Under the pieces are notes generated by a model. That model was not told the DNA's origin. It searched no databases and saw only the letters and a program-made list of their open reading frames with translations. A program made the translations under genes and the position numbers. DNA of 64,000 bases from DASRDR01 sp963812945 [NCBI: uncultured Candidatus Rokubacteria bacterium] (lineage in GTDB: Bacteria; Methylomirabilota; Methylomirabilia; Rokubacteriales). Position 1 is the first letter of the stretch; each line of letters opens with the position of its first letter. Of the stretch, positions 1 through 8,382 are shown piece after piece. The stretch is taken from positions 124,001 to 188,000 of the forward strand of contig CAWEXD010000008.1 of assembly GCA_963812945.1 (NCBI GenBank), read 5' to 3'.

Positions 1-741
1 GGTCTCTACCAGGAGTTCTTCCGGCGGCTCGGCCTCGAGCACCAGCTGTCGATCCGGCTGCCGGCCGAAGCGCCCTTGATGGTCGTGGTCAACGTGAACC
101 GGAGCCGCTCCGACTTCTCGCGCCGGGACCGGGTGCTCATGGAGCTCTTGCGGCCGCACCTGGTCCAGGCCTACCGGAACGCGGAAGGGGTGACGGAGCT
201 TCGCCGCGGCCTCGCGCTGCTCGACCGTGGCGTCGATGGACTCGGCCGCGGTCTGGTCATGCTGAGCGCGGATGGGCGCATCCGGTACGCCTCCCGCCAT
301 GCCGAGCAGTGGATGGAGCGGTACTTCCCCGGGCGCCGGCCGGGTCCGGACCGGCTGCCCGAGGCGGTGGCCGACTGGCTGGCACACCAGGAGGCCACCC
401 TCCGGGCAGGCGACGACGCGCCGCGCCCGCGCGAGCCCCTCGTCGTCCAGGGCAGGGGCGCACGGCTGGTGGTGCGCCTGGTCTCCGAGGCGGGGCGGAG
501 CCTCCTTGTCCTCGAGGAGCAGCCCCGGCAGATCTCCCGGCGCGCGCTGGAAGCCCACGGGCTCACGCGGCGAGAGACGGAGGTCCTGGCCTGGGTGGCC
601 GAGGGGAAGACCAACCCGGAGATCGCGGCGATCCTCGGGCTGAGCCCCCGGACGGTCGGGAATCATCTCGCGCGCATCTTTGCCCGGCTTGGCGTGGAGA
701 CGCGCACCGCGGCCGCCCGCATCGCGCTGATCGCCCGCTGA
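1..741 (+). CDS. LuxR-family transcriptional regulator, 5'-truncated
   Basis: The frame is open from the first base of the window, so the N-terminus lies upstream. About 246 residues remain. The last 65 carry a LuxR/GerE helix-turn-helix: LTRRETEVLAWVAEGKTN, then the recognition-helix region LSPRTVGNHLARIFARLGV. The upstream part (ERRYFPGRR..., about residues 50-170) looks like a GAF/PAS-type sensor as found in non-phosphorylated LuxR regulators, but no ligand pocket can be named. It probably acts as a cytoplasmic DNA-binding regulator. Targets are unknown. The next gene is an unrelated RRM protein 157 bp away behind a possible hairpin. Confidence 0.85.
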   Translation, partial: GLYQEFFRRLGLEHQLSIRLPAEAPLMVVVNVNRSRSDFSRRDRVLMELLRPHLVQAYRNAEGVTELRRGLALLDRGVDGLGRGLVMLSADGRIRYASRHAEQWMERYFPGRRPGPDRLPEAVADWLAHQEATLRAGDDAPRPREPLVVQGRGARLVVRLVSEAGRSLLVLEEQPRQISRRALEAHGLTRRETEVLAWVAEGKTNPEIAAILGLSPRTVGNHLARIFARLGVETRTAAARIALIAR

Positions 742-756
742 AAGGGGGGTTGGGCC

Positions 757-785
757 GGGAACCGGCGCCCGTCCCGCCGGGTTCC
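757..785 (+). terminator. hairpin after the LuxR gene, possible terminator
   Basis: Arms gggaaccggc (757-766) and gccgggttcc (776-785) pair with one bulge around a 9-nt loop. It lies 16 bp after the stop codon. No T-tract follows, so a classical intrinsic terminator is uncertain. Confidence 0.35.
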
Positions 786-898
786 GGGGGTAGGCCTTTC
801 CCGGTCCACGGGAGCGGGGGCCCCCGGACCGGGAGGGCCCGCGACCGTGCTATGCTGCGAGGCTAAGAACGCTCCGACCCGTCGCCAAAGGAGGTCCC

Positions 899-1240
899 AT
901 GGCGGTCAAGCTGTATGTGGGCGGTCTGTCGTACTCGACTACCTCCGAGACCCTGCGCGAGCACTTCCTCCAGTGCGGGACGGTGGAGTCGGCCACGGTC
1001 ATCACCGATCGGTACTCGGGGCAGTCGCGAGGGTTCGGCTTCGTCGAGATGGCGACCAACGAGGAAGCCCAGAAGGCCGTCAGCATGCTCAACGGCCAGC
1101 GACTCGACGGTCGGACGATCAAGGTGGAGCTCGCCAACCCGCAGGGAGCGGGCGGCGGCGGCGGTGGTGGACGCGGCGGGCCAGGTATGGGCGGCGCCGG
1201 CGGCGGCCGCGGAGGGTCGGGCCGGCCCCCACGCTGGTAG
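899..1240 (+). CDS. RRM-domain RNA-binding protein
   Basis: A 113-residue single-RRM protein of the bacterial glycine-rich RNA-binding type. RNP2 is LYVGGL (residues 5-10) and RNP1 is RGFGFVEM (44-51), both with the aromatic residues that stack on RNA. Residues 85-113 form a Gly/Arg-rich tail. Family members are cytoplasmic, often cold-induced, and bind single-stranded RNA. The start is well supported by aaaggagg at 887-894 just before ATG 899. A TATGCT at 851-856 could be the -10, which would give a leader of about 35-40 nt. It is probably monocistronic, since the next gene starts 139 bp away. Confidence 0.92.
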   Translation: MAVKLYVGGLSYSTTSETLREHFLQCGTVESATVITDRYSGQSRGFGFVEMATNEEAQKAVSMLNGQRLDGRTIKVELANPQGAGGGGGGGRGGPGMGGAGGGRGGSGRPPRW

Positions 1241-1379
1241 GCCCAGCGCCTTCGCTTTCGACCACACCGGCGGGGCCTGCCCGGGGCCCGGCTCGCGGCC
1301 TGACGGGGCCGCGCGCGAGCCACCGCGCCAGCCGGAGGCTTGCATGACCCCGGACGAGGGCTAGACGCTTCCCGCTTCC

Positions 1380-3809
1380 GTGAGCCATCCCCGCTTCGTC
1401 GCGATCCACGGCCACTTCTACCAGCCGCCCCGCGAGAGTCCCTGGCTCGAGCGCATCGAGGCCCAGGACTCCGCCGCCCCCTACCACGACTGGAACGCGC
1501 GCGTCGCCGCGGAGTGCTACGCGCCGAACACGGCCGCGCGCCGTGTGGACGCGCGCAACCGGATCACGGACGTCGTCGACAACTTTGCGGCCCTCGCCTT
1601 CAACGTGGGCCCCACGCTCATGGCGTGGCTCGAGACGGAGCGCCCCGACGTCTATGCCGCGATCCTGGCGGCGGACCGGTCGAGCCGGGTGGCGCGCGGA
1701 CGCGGCAACGCCATCGCGCAGGCCTACGGTCACGCGATCCTGCCGCTCGCGAGCCGCCGCGACAAGGTCACCCAGGTGCGATGGGGGCTGGCCGACTTCC
1801 GTCACCGGTTCGGGCGCGAGGCCGCCGGGATGTGGCTCCCCGAGACGGCGGTGGACCAGGACACGCTCGCCGTGCTCGCCGAGGAGGGCGTGCGGTTCAC
1901 GATCCTGGCGCCCGGCCAGGCAGCGAGCGTGCGCGAGCCCGGCGGGGACTGGCGTCCGGGAGCCGTCGCGCTCGATCCGCGTCGCGTCTATCGCTGCGAC
2001 GTGGGCCAGGGCCGATCGCTCGCCGTGTTTTTCTACGACGGCGCGATCTCCCACGGGATCGCCTTCGACGGGCTGCTCCGCTCGGGCGACGCCCTGGCGG
2101 CGCGCCTCCTGGCGGGATTCGACCAGGCGCCGCACGCCCAGCTGGTTCACGTCGCGACGGACGGGGAGAGCTACGGCCACCACCACCGCTTCGGGGAGAT
2201 GGCCCTGGCGGCGGCCTGCGCCCGGATCGAGTCCAGCGGCGCTGCGGTCCTGACCAACCACGCGGCCTTCCTGGCCGCTCATCCGCCGGTGCTCGAAGCG
2301 CGGGTGGTCGACGGCTCATCGTGGAGCTGCGCGCACGGCGTGGAACGGTGGCGGGCCGACTGCGGGTGCCGAGCCGGACGCCATGCCGGCTGGACGCAAG
2401 GCTGGCGGGGGCCGCTCCGCGAGACGCTCGACTGGCTCCGCGACGCGGTCGATCCCCTCTACGAGGCCCGGGCGGCCGCGCTGCTCAAGGACCCCTGGGC
2501 CGCGCGCGACGCCTACGTGGAGGTGCTGCTCGACCGGAGCCCTGCCCGCGTGGACGCCTTCCTCGCGGGCCACGCTCTCCGCCCGCTGGACGCCGGCGAG
2601 CGCGTCCAGGCCCTCCGGTGCCTCGAGCTTCAGCGCCACCGACTGCTGATGTACACGTCGTGCGGCTGGTTCTTCGACGAGATCTCGGGAATCGAGACGA
2701 TCCAGGTGCTCAGGTACGCCGCCCGTGTGCTCCAGCTCGCGCGACTGCTTGGCGGTGATGCGGGGTGGGAGGCGGAGCTCGTCCGGCGCCTCGCGGCGGC
2801 CCCGTCGAACGTCCCCGACTTCCGGGACGGCGCTGGTGTGTGGCGCCGCCACGTGGCGCCGTCGGTGACCGACCTCTCGCGCGTGGCGGCGCATTACGCG
2901 ATCGCCGGGCCGTCGGAGGGCTACGGGGATCCGGCGGACGTCCACGCCTTCCGGATCGAGCGACTCGGATGGGCCCGCGTGGCCTCGAGTGAAGCGTCGC
3001 TCGCGGTCGGCCGCGTGCGCGTGACGGCGCGTCCGACGACCGAGCGCGAGGAAGCCGACGTGGCGGTGCTGCACTCGCGTGACGGCGAGGTCCAGTGCCG
3101 CGTGCGAACCGGGTCGGCCCCGGCCGCGCTCGCGACCGATCGGGACGCGCTGTTCCGTGACTTCGCCGGCCCCGGACCGGTCGGCTGGCCTCAGGTGCTC
3201 GAGCGGCGTTTCGGCGGTCGCTCGTGCACGACCGCCGACGTGTTCCCCGAAGAGCGCCGGCGGCTCGTGACACGCCGTGCCGAGCGTGTCCTGGATGCCC
3301 GGGACGGCGCCCAAGACGGGGTCGATGCCGCGACCCGGCGTCTCCTCGACGAGCTGCGGTCCGCGGAGGGCTCCTTGCCACCGGCGCTCACGGAGGTCGG
3401 GCGCCGGTTGCTGGCGCGTGCCGCGAGCGAGGCGCTGGCCGCGCTCGGGGCCGGCGATCCCGTGAGAGCGGCGGTCGACCGGATCCGCGCGCTCGACGCC
3501 GAGGGACGGTCCCGAGGAATGTCCCTTGGCCTTGATACGGAGCAGGTGAGCCTGGCGATCCAAGCGGCTCTGGAGCGCGTGCTCTCGGCCTGCGGGTACG
3601 GCCCGACCGCCGCGACCGTCAGCGATGCCCTCTGCCTCCTGAGCCTCGGGACCGAGCTGGAGACGACGCCGGATCTCTGGGCGGCCCAGAACGTCGTCGC
3701 ACGCTTGTGGCGCGAGGGATCCACGAGCGATCGAGAGGTGCTCGCCCCCCTCATGAGTGCCCTCGGATTCGCTCCGGACGCCCTCGTGGACTCGCGAGGC
3801 CGAGGGTAG
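1380..3809 (+). CDS. GH57-family glycoside hydrolase, DUF3536 type
   Basis: An 809-residue protein with the glycoside hydrolase family 57 signature HGHFYQP at residues 10-16, MWLPETAV at 151-158 and a TDGESYGHHH motif near residue 260. These are the conserved first barrel motif, a substrate/nucleophile-side motif and the D/E/H motif of alpha-amylase/alpha-mannosidase-like GH57 proteins with a DUF3536 C-terminal domain. No signal peptide is visible, so it is probably cytoplasmic and acts on alpha-glucans such as glycogen. The substrate is inferred. The start is GTG 1380, just before the N-terminal motif. The downstream SDR begins 15 bp after the stop and may be co-transcribed. Confidence 0.85.
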   Translation: MSHPRFVAIHGHFYQPPRESPWLERIEAQDSAAPYHDWNARVAAECYAPNTAARRVDARNRITDVVDNFAALAFNVGPTLMAWLETERPDVYAAILAADRSSRVARGRGNAIAQAYGHAILPLASRRDKVTQVRWGLADFRHRFGREAAGMWLPETAVDQDTLAVLAEEGVRFTILAPGQAASVREPGGDWRPGAVALDPRRVYRCDVGQGRSLAVFFYDGAISHGIAFDGLLRSGDALAARLLAGFDQAPHAQLVHVATDGESYGHHHRFGEMALAAACARIESSGAAVLTNHAAFLAAHPPVLEARVVDGSSWSCAHGVERWRADCGCRAGRHAGWTQGWRGPLRETLDWLRDAVDPLYEARAAALLKDPWAARDAYVEVLLDRSPARVDAFLAGHALRPLDAGERVQALRCLELQRHRLLMYTSCGWFFDEISGIETIQVLRYAARVLQLARLLGGDAGWEAELVRRLAAAPSNVPDFRDGAGVWRRHVAPSVTDLSRVAAHYAIAGPSEGYGDPADVHAFRIERLGWARVASSEASLAVGRVRVTARPTTEREEADVAVLHSRDGEVQCRVRTGSAPAALATDRDALFRDFAGPGPVGWPQVLERRFGGRSCTTADVFPEERRRLVTRRAERVLDARDGAQDGVDAATRRLLDELRSAEGSLPPALTEVGRRLLARAASEALAALGAGDPVRAAVDRIRALDAEGRSRGMSLGLDTEQVSLAIQAALERVLSACGYGPTAATVSDALCLLSLGTELETTPDLWAAQNVVARLWREGSTSDREVLAPLMSALGFAPDALVDSRGRG

Positions 3810-3824
3810 GGGCCAGGATTCGGG

Positions 3825-4616
3825 ATGGCCGGCCCACGCTCGAGCGGCCCGACCGATCTCCGCGGCCAGGTGGCCCTCGTGACCGGGGGGGCCCGCGGGA
3901 TCGGCCAGGCGTGCGCCGTCGTGCTCGCCCGGGCCGGCGCCGACGTCGCGGTCGCGGATCTCCTGCCCACGACCGACACCGAGCGGGCGATCGCGGCCGA
4001 GAGCCGGCGCGCGCTCGGGCTTCCCCTCGACGTCACCGATGCGGACGCCGTCCGGCGCGGGATTGGACGCGTCGTCGCGGAGCTGGGGCGCCTCGACATC
4101 CTCGTCACGGCTGCCGGGGTGGTCCATCGCGACCCCCTCGAGGAGACTACCGAGGCGGTCTGGCGGCGAGTCGTCGACGTCGTGCTGTCGGGCACCTTCC
4201 ATGCCGTCCAGGCGGCCGTGCCCGTGATGCGCGCCCAGGGCTACGGCAAGATCGTCACGATCTCCTCGATCTCGGGGATCGTGGGGGGCGCCGTGTCGCG
4301 GGCTGCCGAGGGCGCGGACGCACGCCGGGGCCGGTCCGGCCCCGCCTACGCGGCGGCCAAGGGGGGTGTGATCGCCCTGACCCGCTGGATCGCGAAGGAC
4401 GCGGGGCAGAGCGGGATCTACGTCAACAGCGTTGCACCGGGTGGGGTGGACACGGAGATGACGCGCGGGTATGCCTATGCGGTCGACGAGCTTCCGGTCC
4501 CGCGGCTGGGGGAGCCCGAGGACGTCGCCGAGGCGGTGCTCTTCCTCGCGTCGCCCGCGTCGAACTACGTGACGGGCCAGGTGCTGCGCGTCGACGGCGG
4601 CTGGGCGATGGGGTGA
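3825..4616 (+). CDS. SDR-family NAD(P)-dependent oxidoreductase
   Basis: A 263-residue classical short-chain dehydrogenase. The Rossmann motif TGGARGIG is at residues 20-27, Ser147/148 lies in ISSIS, and the catalytic YAAAK has Tyr175 and Lys179. The C-terminus ends in the usual DGGW segment. The loop between Ser and Tyr is about 12 residues longer than normal and rich in Ala/Arg/Gly (around residues 155-172), so the active-site lid may be extended. The substrate cannot be predicted. It is followed 17 bp later by a small membrane protein gene with its own SD. Confidence 0.9.
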   Translation: MAGPRSSGPTDLRGQVALVTGGARGIGQACAVVLARAGADVAVADLLPTTDTERAIAAESRRALGLPLDVTDADAVRRGIGRVVAELGRLDILVTAAGVVHRDPLEETTEAVWRRVVDVVLSGTFHAVQAAVPVMRAQGYGKIVTISSISGIVGGAVSRAAEGADARRGRSGPAYAAAKGGVIALTRWIAKDAGQSGIYVNSVAPGGVDTEMTRGYAYAVDELPVPRLGEPEDVAEAVLFLASPASNYVTGQVLRVDGGWAMG

Positions 4617-4633
4617 ACGAAGGGGGACGACCG

Positions 4634-4831
4634 ATGCTCATCATCATCGCGCACCGGATCCTGATCGGCACGGCGATCTGCTTCGGGGTCTTCTACACCA
4701 CGTGGGAAGTTCTGGCCTACCGGCGAACCCACGACACGACCCATCTCGTGATCGCCGTGATCTCCGCTGTCATCACGCTCGCGATGGCGTATTACCTCAA
4801 GAATCTCCGCCGCTTCGTGAGCCACAAGTAG
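4634..4831 (+). CDS. small two-helix membrane protein
   Basis: A 65-residue protein starting at ATG 4634 behind the purine-rich aggggga at 4621-4627. It has two predicted transmembrane helices: residues 2-26 (LIIIAHRILIGTAICFGVF and onward) and 36-54 (THLVIAVISAVITLAMAYYL). The C-terminus is basic (KNLRRFVSHK), consistent with a cytoplasmic tail. I do not recognise a family. The coding support is the SD, the hydrophobic pattern and the tight position behind the SDR gene. The role is unknown. Confidence 0.7.
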   Translation: MLIIIAHRILIGTAICFGVFYTTWEVLAYRRTHDTTHLVIAVISAVITLAMAYYLKNLRRFVSHK

Positions 4832-4919
4832 GGTGAGCCCTCGCCCGGCGGGTTCGACCACGGCCGTGCCGGCGGCTCCGAGCGGGTCATCAGGGTGTAG
4901 GCTTCGGGGAGGCTGAACG

Positions 4920-5468
4920 ATGAGCACGCTGGGAGCGACCGCGATGGCCGTGTTCGGCTTGGCGACCCTGCTGCTCCTCGGCGACGCGTCCGTGCTCGCC
5001 AATGGCAGCAAGAGCAAGCGGGTGCGCTACGGCGCCGAGGTCCGGGCGGGGGATGCCGCGAGCAAGAGGCTCCGGTTCGACGCCGAGCTCGAGCCCTTGC
5101 TCTTCCGGCTGGCCACGGTGCGCGGGAAGTATCGTGTGGTCCGCATCACGATCCGGAACGGGGGCGACACGCGCCTGGTGCTCTCGCTCGCCGGTGACCG
5201 GCTCGAGGTGGAGCTTCCGGGCGGCGCGCGGCCCGCGATCCTCGACCTGGGCGCCCGCGACCCGGCGCTCTGGGACAGTCTCTCCGCCGAGCTGCGCGGG
5301 GCGGTCGCCTACCCGCGCGGCGTCGAGGCCGGGGAGGAAGAAAGCGTGTTCGTCTTCATTCCGGTCTCGGATCCGGTGTCGACGCCGCGCGCGCTCCGCT
5401 ACACGATCGCCAGCCTGCCGACCGGTCCGGTGATCATGCGCGACATGACGCCGGTTCCCAAGAGCTGA
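4920..5468 (+). CDS. secreted hypothetical protein, paralogue 1 of a tandem pair
   Basis: A 182-residue protein with a signal peptide (hydrophobic VFGLATLLLLGDASVLA, likely cleaved after VLA before NGSKSKR). The mature part starts with a basic NGSKSKRVRYGAEV segment and has a beta-rich body with LEPLLFRL, VVRITIRN, EEESVFVF and YTIASLP. It shares signal, length and motif order with the next gene, so the pair arose by tandem duplication. It is probably periplasmic. The compact beta fold could be immunoglobulin-like, but I do not recognise the family. The putative SD is ggggaggc just before ATG 4920. Confidence 0.75.
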   Translation: MSTLGATAMAVFGLATLLLLGDASVLANGSKSKRVRYGAEVRAGDAASKRLRFDAELEPLLFRLATVRGKYRVVRITIRNGGDTRLVLSLAGDRLEVELPGGARPAILDLGARDPALWDSLSAELRGAVAYPRGVEAGEEESVFVFIPVSDPVSTPRALRYTIASLPTGPVIMRDMTPVPKS

Positions 5469-5486
5469 GGCCCAGGGAAGGGTGTG

Positions 5487-6047
5487 ATGCGCACGGCTTG
5501 GATCCTCACGCTCGCGGCGCTCGTGGCCTGGAGCTCGGTCCCCTTCGGGACCGTGCCGAGTCTCGCCAACGGCGGGAAGAGCAAGCGTGTCCTCTACCGC
5601 GGGACTCTGCAGGCGAGCGACGCTGCCGGCCAGGAGGTCCACTTCGACGCCGAGGTCGAGCCCTTGCTCTTCCGGCTCACGGGAGTCGGCGACCGGTACC
5701 GGGTGATCCGGATCCGGATCCGCAACACCGGTACCCAGCGCCTCGCCCTGTCCGCCGGCGCCGACTCGGTGGAGGCGCTGGTACGGAGCGGCCCGGCGGT
5801 CCGGGCGGTGCTCGACCTTGGGGGTGGGGGGGCCGGGGACGCCGCGCTGTGGGACGGCCTCGACGCGGATCTCCGGAGCGCGGTCGTGTACCCGCGCGCG
5901 GTGCAGGGCGGGGAGGAAGAGAGCGTCTTCGTCTTCCTGCCGGCCGCGGACCTCGCGGACGTCCCGCAGGGCTTCCGCTACACGATCGCCAGCCGCCCCG
6001 ACCGGCCCGTCATCATCCGCGACGTCAGCACCGCCGTCGCGCGCTGA
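5487..6047 (+). CDS. secreted hypothetical protein, paralogue 2 of a tandem pair
   Basis: About 186 residues from ATG 5487 (a GTG at 5484 is the alternative start). The signal peptide ends near PSLA before NGGKSKRVLYRG, matching the NGSKSKRVRYG of the gene 18 bp upstream. Shared blocks follow in the same order: EPLLFRLTGV, YRVIRIRIRN, GGEEESVFVF and FRYTIASRP. It differs mainly by a Gly-rich loop GGGGAGDAALW. It is probably periplasmic with the same unknown role. The gene 12 bp downstream encodes a membrane protein, so the three genes look like one operon. Confidence 0.75.
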   Translation: MRTAWILTLAALVAWSSVPFGTVPSLANGGKSKRVLYRGTLQASDAAGQEVHFDAEVEPLLFRLTGVGDRYRVIRIRIRNTGTQRLALSAGADSVEALVRSGPAVRAVLDLGGGGAGDAALWDGLDADLRSAVVYPRAVQGGEEESVFVFLPAADLADVPQGFRYTIASRPDRPVIIRDVSTAVAR

Positions 6048-6059
6048 GCGCGTCCGCGC

Positions 6060-7175
6060 ATGCTCTTCAAGCTCATCGACGCGATCGCCGGATACGTCAA
6101 GGAGTCGCCAGCCTGGCCGGTCCTCCGCCCGGTCTTCGCGCTGCTGTCCCTGTACGTCACCGCGCTGGTGCTCGTCTACCAGTACGTCGAATGGCAGTAT
6201 CGGCTCTCACCGCCGCTGTCTCTCTTCATGCGCAGCTACCTCGTCAAGCAGGTGACCGTCGTCTGCGTCGCGATCGTCCTGATCCTGAGCCTCCTCGAGC
6301 GCCTGATGCGGCCGGCCGAGGTCGCGACCAGTGCGGTCTCGGGCCCGGCCGGGCCTGTCGCGGGAGGACAGCCGGTCCCAGAGAGGGAGCCGGCGGCCGC
6401 CTCGAGGCCGGCCGGCCGCTTTGGCCTGCCTGGACGCCGCACCCTGAGGGTCCTGGGTGCGACCGCGGTCGTCGTGGCCGCCACGGGCGCGCTCTTCGCG
6501 TGGCTCGCCCCGCGGTCGGTCGCGAACATCCGGGTCAAGTTCCTCGCCGAGCCCGAGGTCGACCGCTACGCGGTGACCTACATCCTCTACGAGCTGAACC
6601 GGGCGCAGAAACAGTGGTTCTTCGAGGTCGACTTCGACGTGTTCAACGAGAACGCGCTGACCAGCCGCGAGCGGCAGCAGTGCACCGCGTCCGACCGCGA
6701 GCCCACTTTGTGCTTCGCGGACTTGCTCGCCGGCCAGCGGCCCTTCATCGGGATCACCAGCGAGCCCCTGGAGGACGACTTCTTCTGGAAGAACCGCGGC
6801 CCGGTGTCGGTCGTGTCCACGCATGCCTGGCGGCAGTACGCCCCGCCCAGCGAGTACGAGTTCGTCACCCACGCCGTCATCGTCCAGAGCGTGGTCATCC
6901 ACCTCAATGCCCACTGCACCGGGCTGCCGGTCGGCGCGTTCCGGGAGAGCCGCGTGTCCGTGAACGACCTGTTCCAGTTCACGCCGCGGCGCCACGCGAT
7001 GAAGGCGGCCATTCTCGCCGCCCACCTCGACCGTCGAGGCGAGTTGCTGCTGTTCAACTGCTTCGGTCCCGAGTACGTGTCCGTCGTCACCAACCTGCTC
7101 GCGCTCGACTGGCTCCGCGCCGGGAGAGTGCGGGAGAACCTCGAACGGGCGTTCAGGGTCAAGATCCTGGGCTAG
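6060..7175 (+). CDS. membrane-anchored hypothetical protein
   Basis: A 371-residue protein starting at ATG 6060. It has three hydrophobic segments: residues about 25-45 (LLSLYVTALVLVY), 60-80 (VTVVCVAIVLILSLL) and 137-157 (VLGATAVVVAATGALFAWL). A Pro/Ala/Gly-rich linker lies at 85-130, and a soluble domain of about 210 residues follows the third helix. That domain contains paired Cys (QQCTASDREPTLCF) and reads as a globular, possibly periplasmic or substrate-binding-like fold. No family is recognised. It follows the two secreted paralogues closely and precedes a lactonase gene by 14 bp, so co-transcription is likely. Confidence 0.7.
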   Translation: MLFKLIDAIAGYVKESPAWPVLRPVFALLSLYVTALVLVYQYVEWQYRLSPPLSLFMRSYLVKQVTVVCVAIVLILSLLERLMRPAEVATSAVSGPAGPVAGGQPVPEREPAAASRPAGRFGLPGRRTLRVLGATAVVVAATGALFAWLAPRSVANIRVKFLAEPEVDRYAVTYILYELNRAQKQWFFEVDFDVFNENALTSRERQQCTASDREPTLCFADLLAGQRPFIGITSEPLEDDFFWKNRGPVSVVSTHAWRQYAPPSEYEFVTHAVIVQSVVIHLNAHCTGLPVGAFRESRVSVNDLFQFTPRRHAMKAAILAAHLDRRGELLLFNCFGPEYVSVVTNLLALDWLRAGRVRENLERAFRVKILG

Positions 7176-7189
7176 ACTGAGGGCCAACC

Positions 7190-8122
7190 ATGACCGAGAT
7201 GCTGGGCGAGTACCTGATCGTCGACCCGAGCTTCCGGCGGCTGATCAACCGGAACATGCGCGTCGTTCACCTCTGGACCGGCGCGGCCTGGACCGAGGGG
7301 CCCGTCTACTTCGGCGACGCCGATCACCTCCTGTTCTCGGACATCCCGAACGACCGGATCATGCGGTTCGTGCCCGACCACACCGGCCTCCTCGGGGCGG
7401 TGAGCGTGTACCGGCACCCCGCGAACAACGCGAACGGGCACACGCGGGACCGCCAAGGGCGGCTCGTCTCCTGCGAGCACGGCAGCCGGCGTGTCACGCG
7501 CACCGAGCTCGATGGCCGGGTCACGGTGCTCGTCGATCGGTACCAGGGGAGGCGCCTGAACTCGCCCAACGACGTCGTGGTGAAGTCCGACGACACGGTG
7601 TGGTTCACCGATCCGGCTTACGGCATCGCCTCCGACCTCGAGGGCTGGAAGGGCGAGCCGGAGTACGGCGGCGCCTACGTGTTCTGCTTCGACCCGCGGG
7701 TGGGTGAGCTCCGCGTCGTCGCGGACGACTTCGTGGCGCCGAACGGGCTCGCCTTCTCGCCGGACGAGCGGGTCCTCTACGTGGCCGAGTCGGGCGCGGG
7801 CCTCCGGCCCGACGGGCCGCGGTACCTCCGCCGCTTCACCGTGGACGAGGGGAACCGCGTCGGCGGGGGGTCGGTCCTCGCCGAGTGCGACGCGGGCCGG
7901 TTCGACGGCGTGCGGGTCGACACCGAAGGGCGGCTGTGGGGGGCGACCAACGACGGGGTCCACTGCCTCGCCCCGTCAGGCGAGCTGCTCGGCAAGATCC
8001 TGGTCCCCGAGGTCGTGTCGAACGTCTGCTTCGGGGGGCCGAAGCGGAACCGCCTCTTCATCACCGCCACGACCAGCCTCTACGCCGTCTACACCCTCGT
8101 GACCGGCGCCCAGCGTCCCTGA
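7190..8122 (+). CDS. SMP-30/gluconolactonase family protein
   Basis: A 310-residue six-bladed beta-propeller lactonase-like protein. Family motifs in order are TEGPVYF, FSDIPNDRI, NSPNDVVV, FTDPAYGI, APNGLAFSPDE and FDGVRVDTEGRLW. The Glu of the EGP motif, the Asn of SPND and the Asn-Gly and Asp positions are the metal ligands known in SMP-30 and gluconolactonases. It probably hydrolyses a sugar lactone in the cytosol; the exact substrate is inferred. A TAGACT at 7173-7178 sits 11 nt before ATG 7190 and gaggg lies between them, so it may have its own promoter. It is convergent with the gene remnant downstream. Confidence 0.88.
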   Translation: MTEMLGEYLIVDPSFRRLINRNMRVVHLWTGAAWTEGPVYFGDADHLLFSDIPNDRIMRFVPDHTGLLGAVSVYRHPANNANGHTRDRQGRLVSCEHGSRRVTRTELDGRVTVLVDRYQGRRLNSPNDVVVKSDDTVWFTDPAYGIASDLEGWKGEPEYGGAYVFCFDPRVGELRVVADDFVAPNGLAFSPDERVLYVAESGAGLRPDGPRYLRRFTVDEGNRVGGGSVLAECDAGRFDGVRVDTEGRLWGATNDGVHCLAPSGELLGKILVPEVVSNVCFGGPKRNRLFITATTSLYAVYTLVTGAQRP

Positions 8123-8135
8123 CGCCGCCGGGGGC

Positions 8136-8366
8136 CTATCGCACCGGCTTCATGGTGTTGGCTACCAGATAGGCGGTGATCTTCCGGCCCATCTCGTCGC
8201 TGACCACGAGCGAGTTGCGGTAGTGGATGCCGCCCCAGACGCGCACCTCGCGCTGCTCCTCGGCCATCTGAGCAGCGCTGCCGAACGGCCGCGTCGCCTG
8301 CTCGCGCAGCGCCGCGATGCCCGGGCTCTCCCCGAGGAGCTGGGCAATGGGGGCGATAAGGGTCAC
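8136..8366 (-). pseudogene. chimeric remnant: sigma54-regulator start fused to a haloperoxidase-like tail
   Basis: A 76-codon frame. Residues 10-23 (LLGESPGIAALREQ) copy the first residues of the large regulator next door. The nucleotides 8302-8341 match 12623-12662 at 38 of 40 positions. The rest (VRVWGGIHYRN, then SDEMGRKITAYLV) resembles the C-terminal end of vanadium haloperoxidase/PAP2-like proteins, whose conserved histidine lies in this type of segment. Neither half is complete. The likely explanation is a recombination that placed a regulator 5' end onto the tail of a lost haloperoxidase gene. A functional short peptide cannot be excluded. Confidence 0.55.
8302..8341. repeat. 40-bp direct repeat, copy 1
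   Basis: This 40-bp segment matches 12623-12662 with two mismatches, in the same orientation. The two copies flank almost the whole fused regulator gene (distance about 4.3 kb). The sequence encodes the N-terminal ESPGIAALR segment on the minus strand. Confidence 0.85.
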
Positions 8367-8382
8367 GGCGCTCGGCCGTAGG

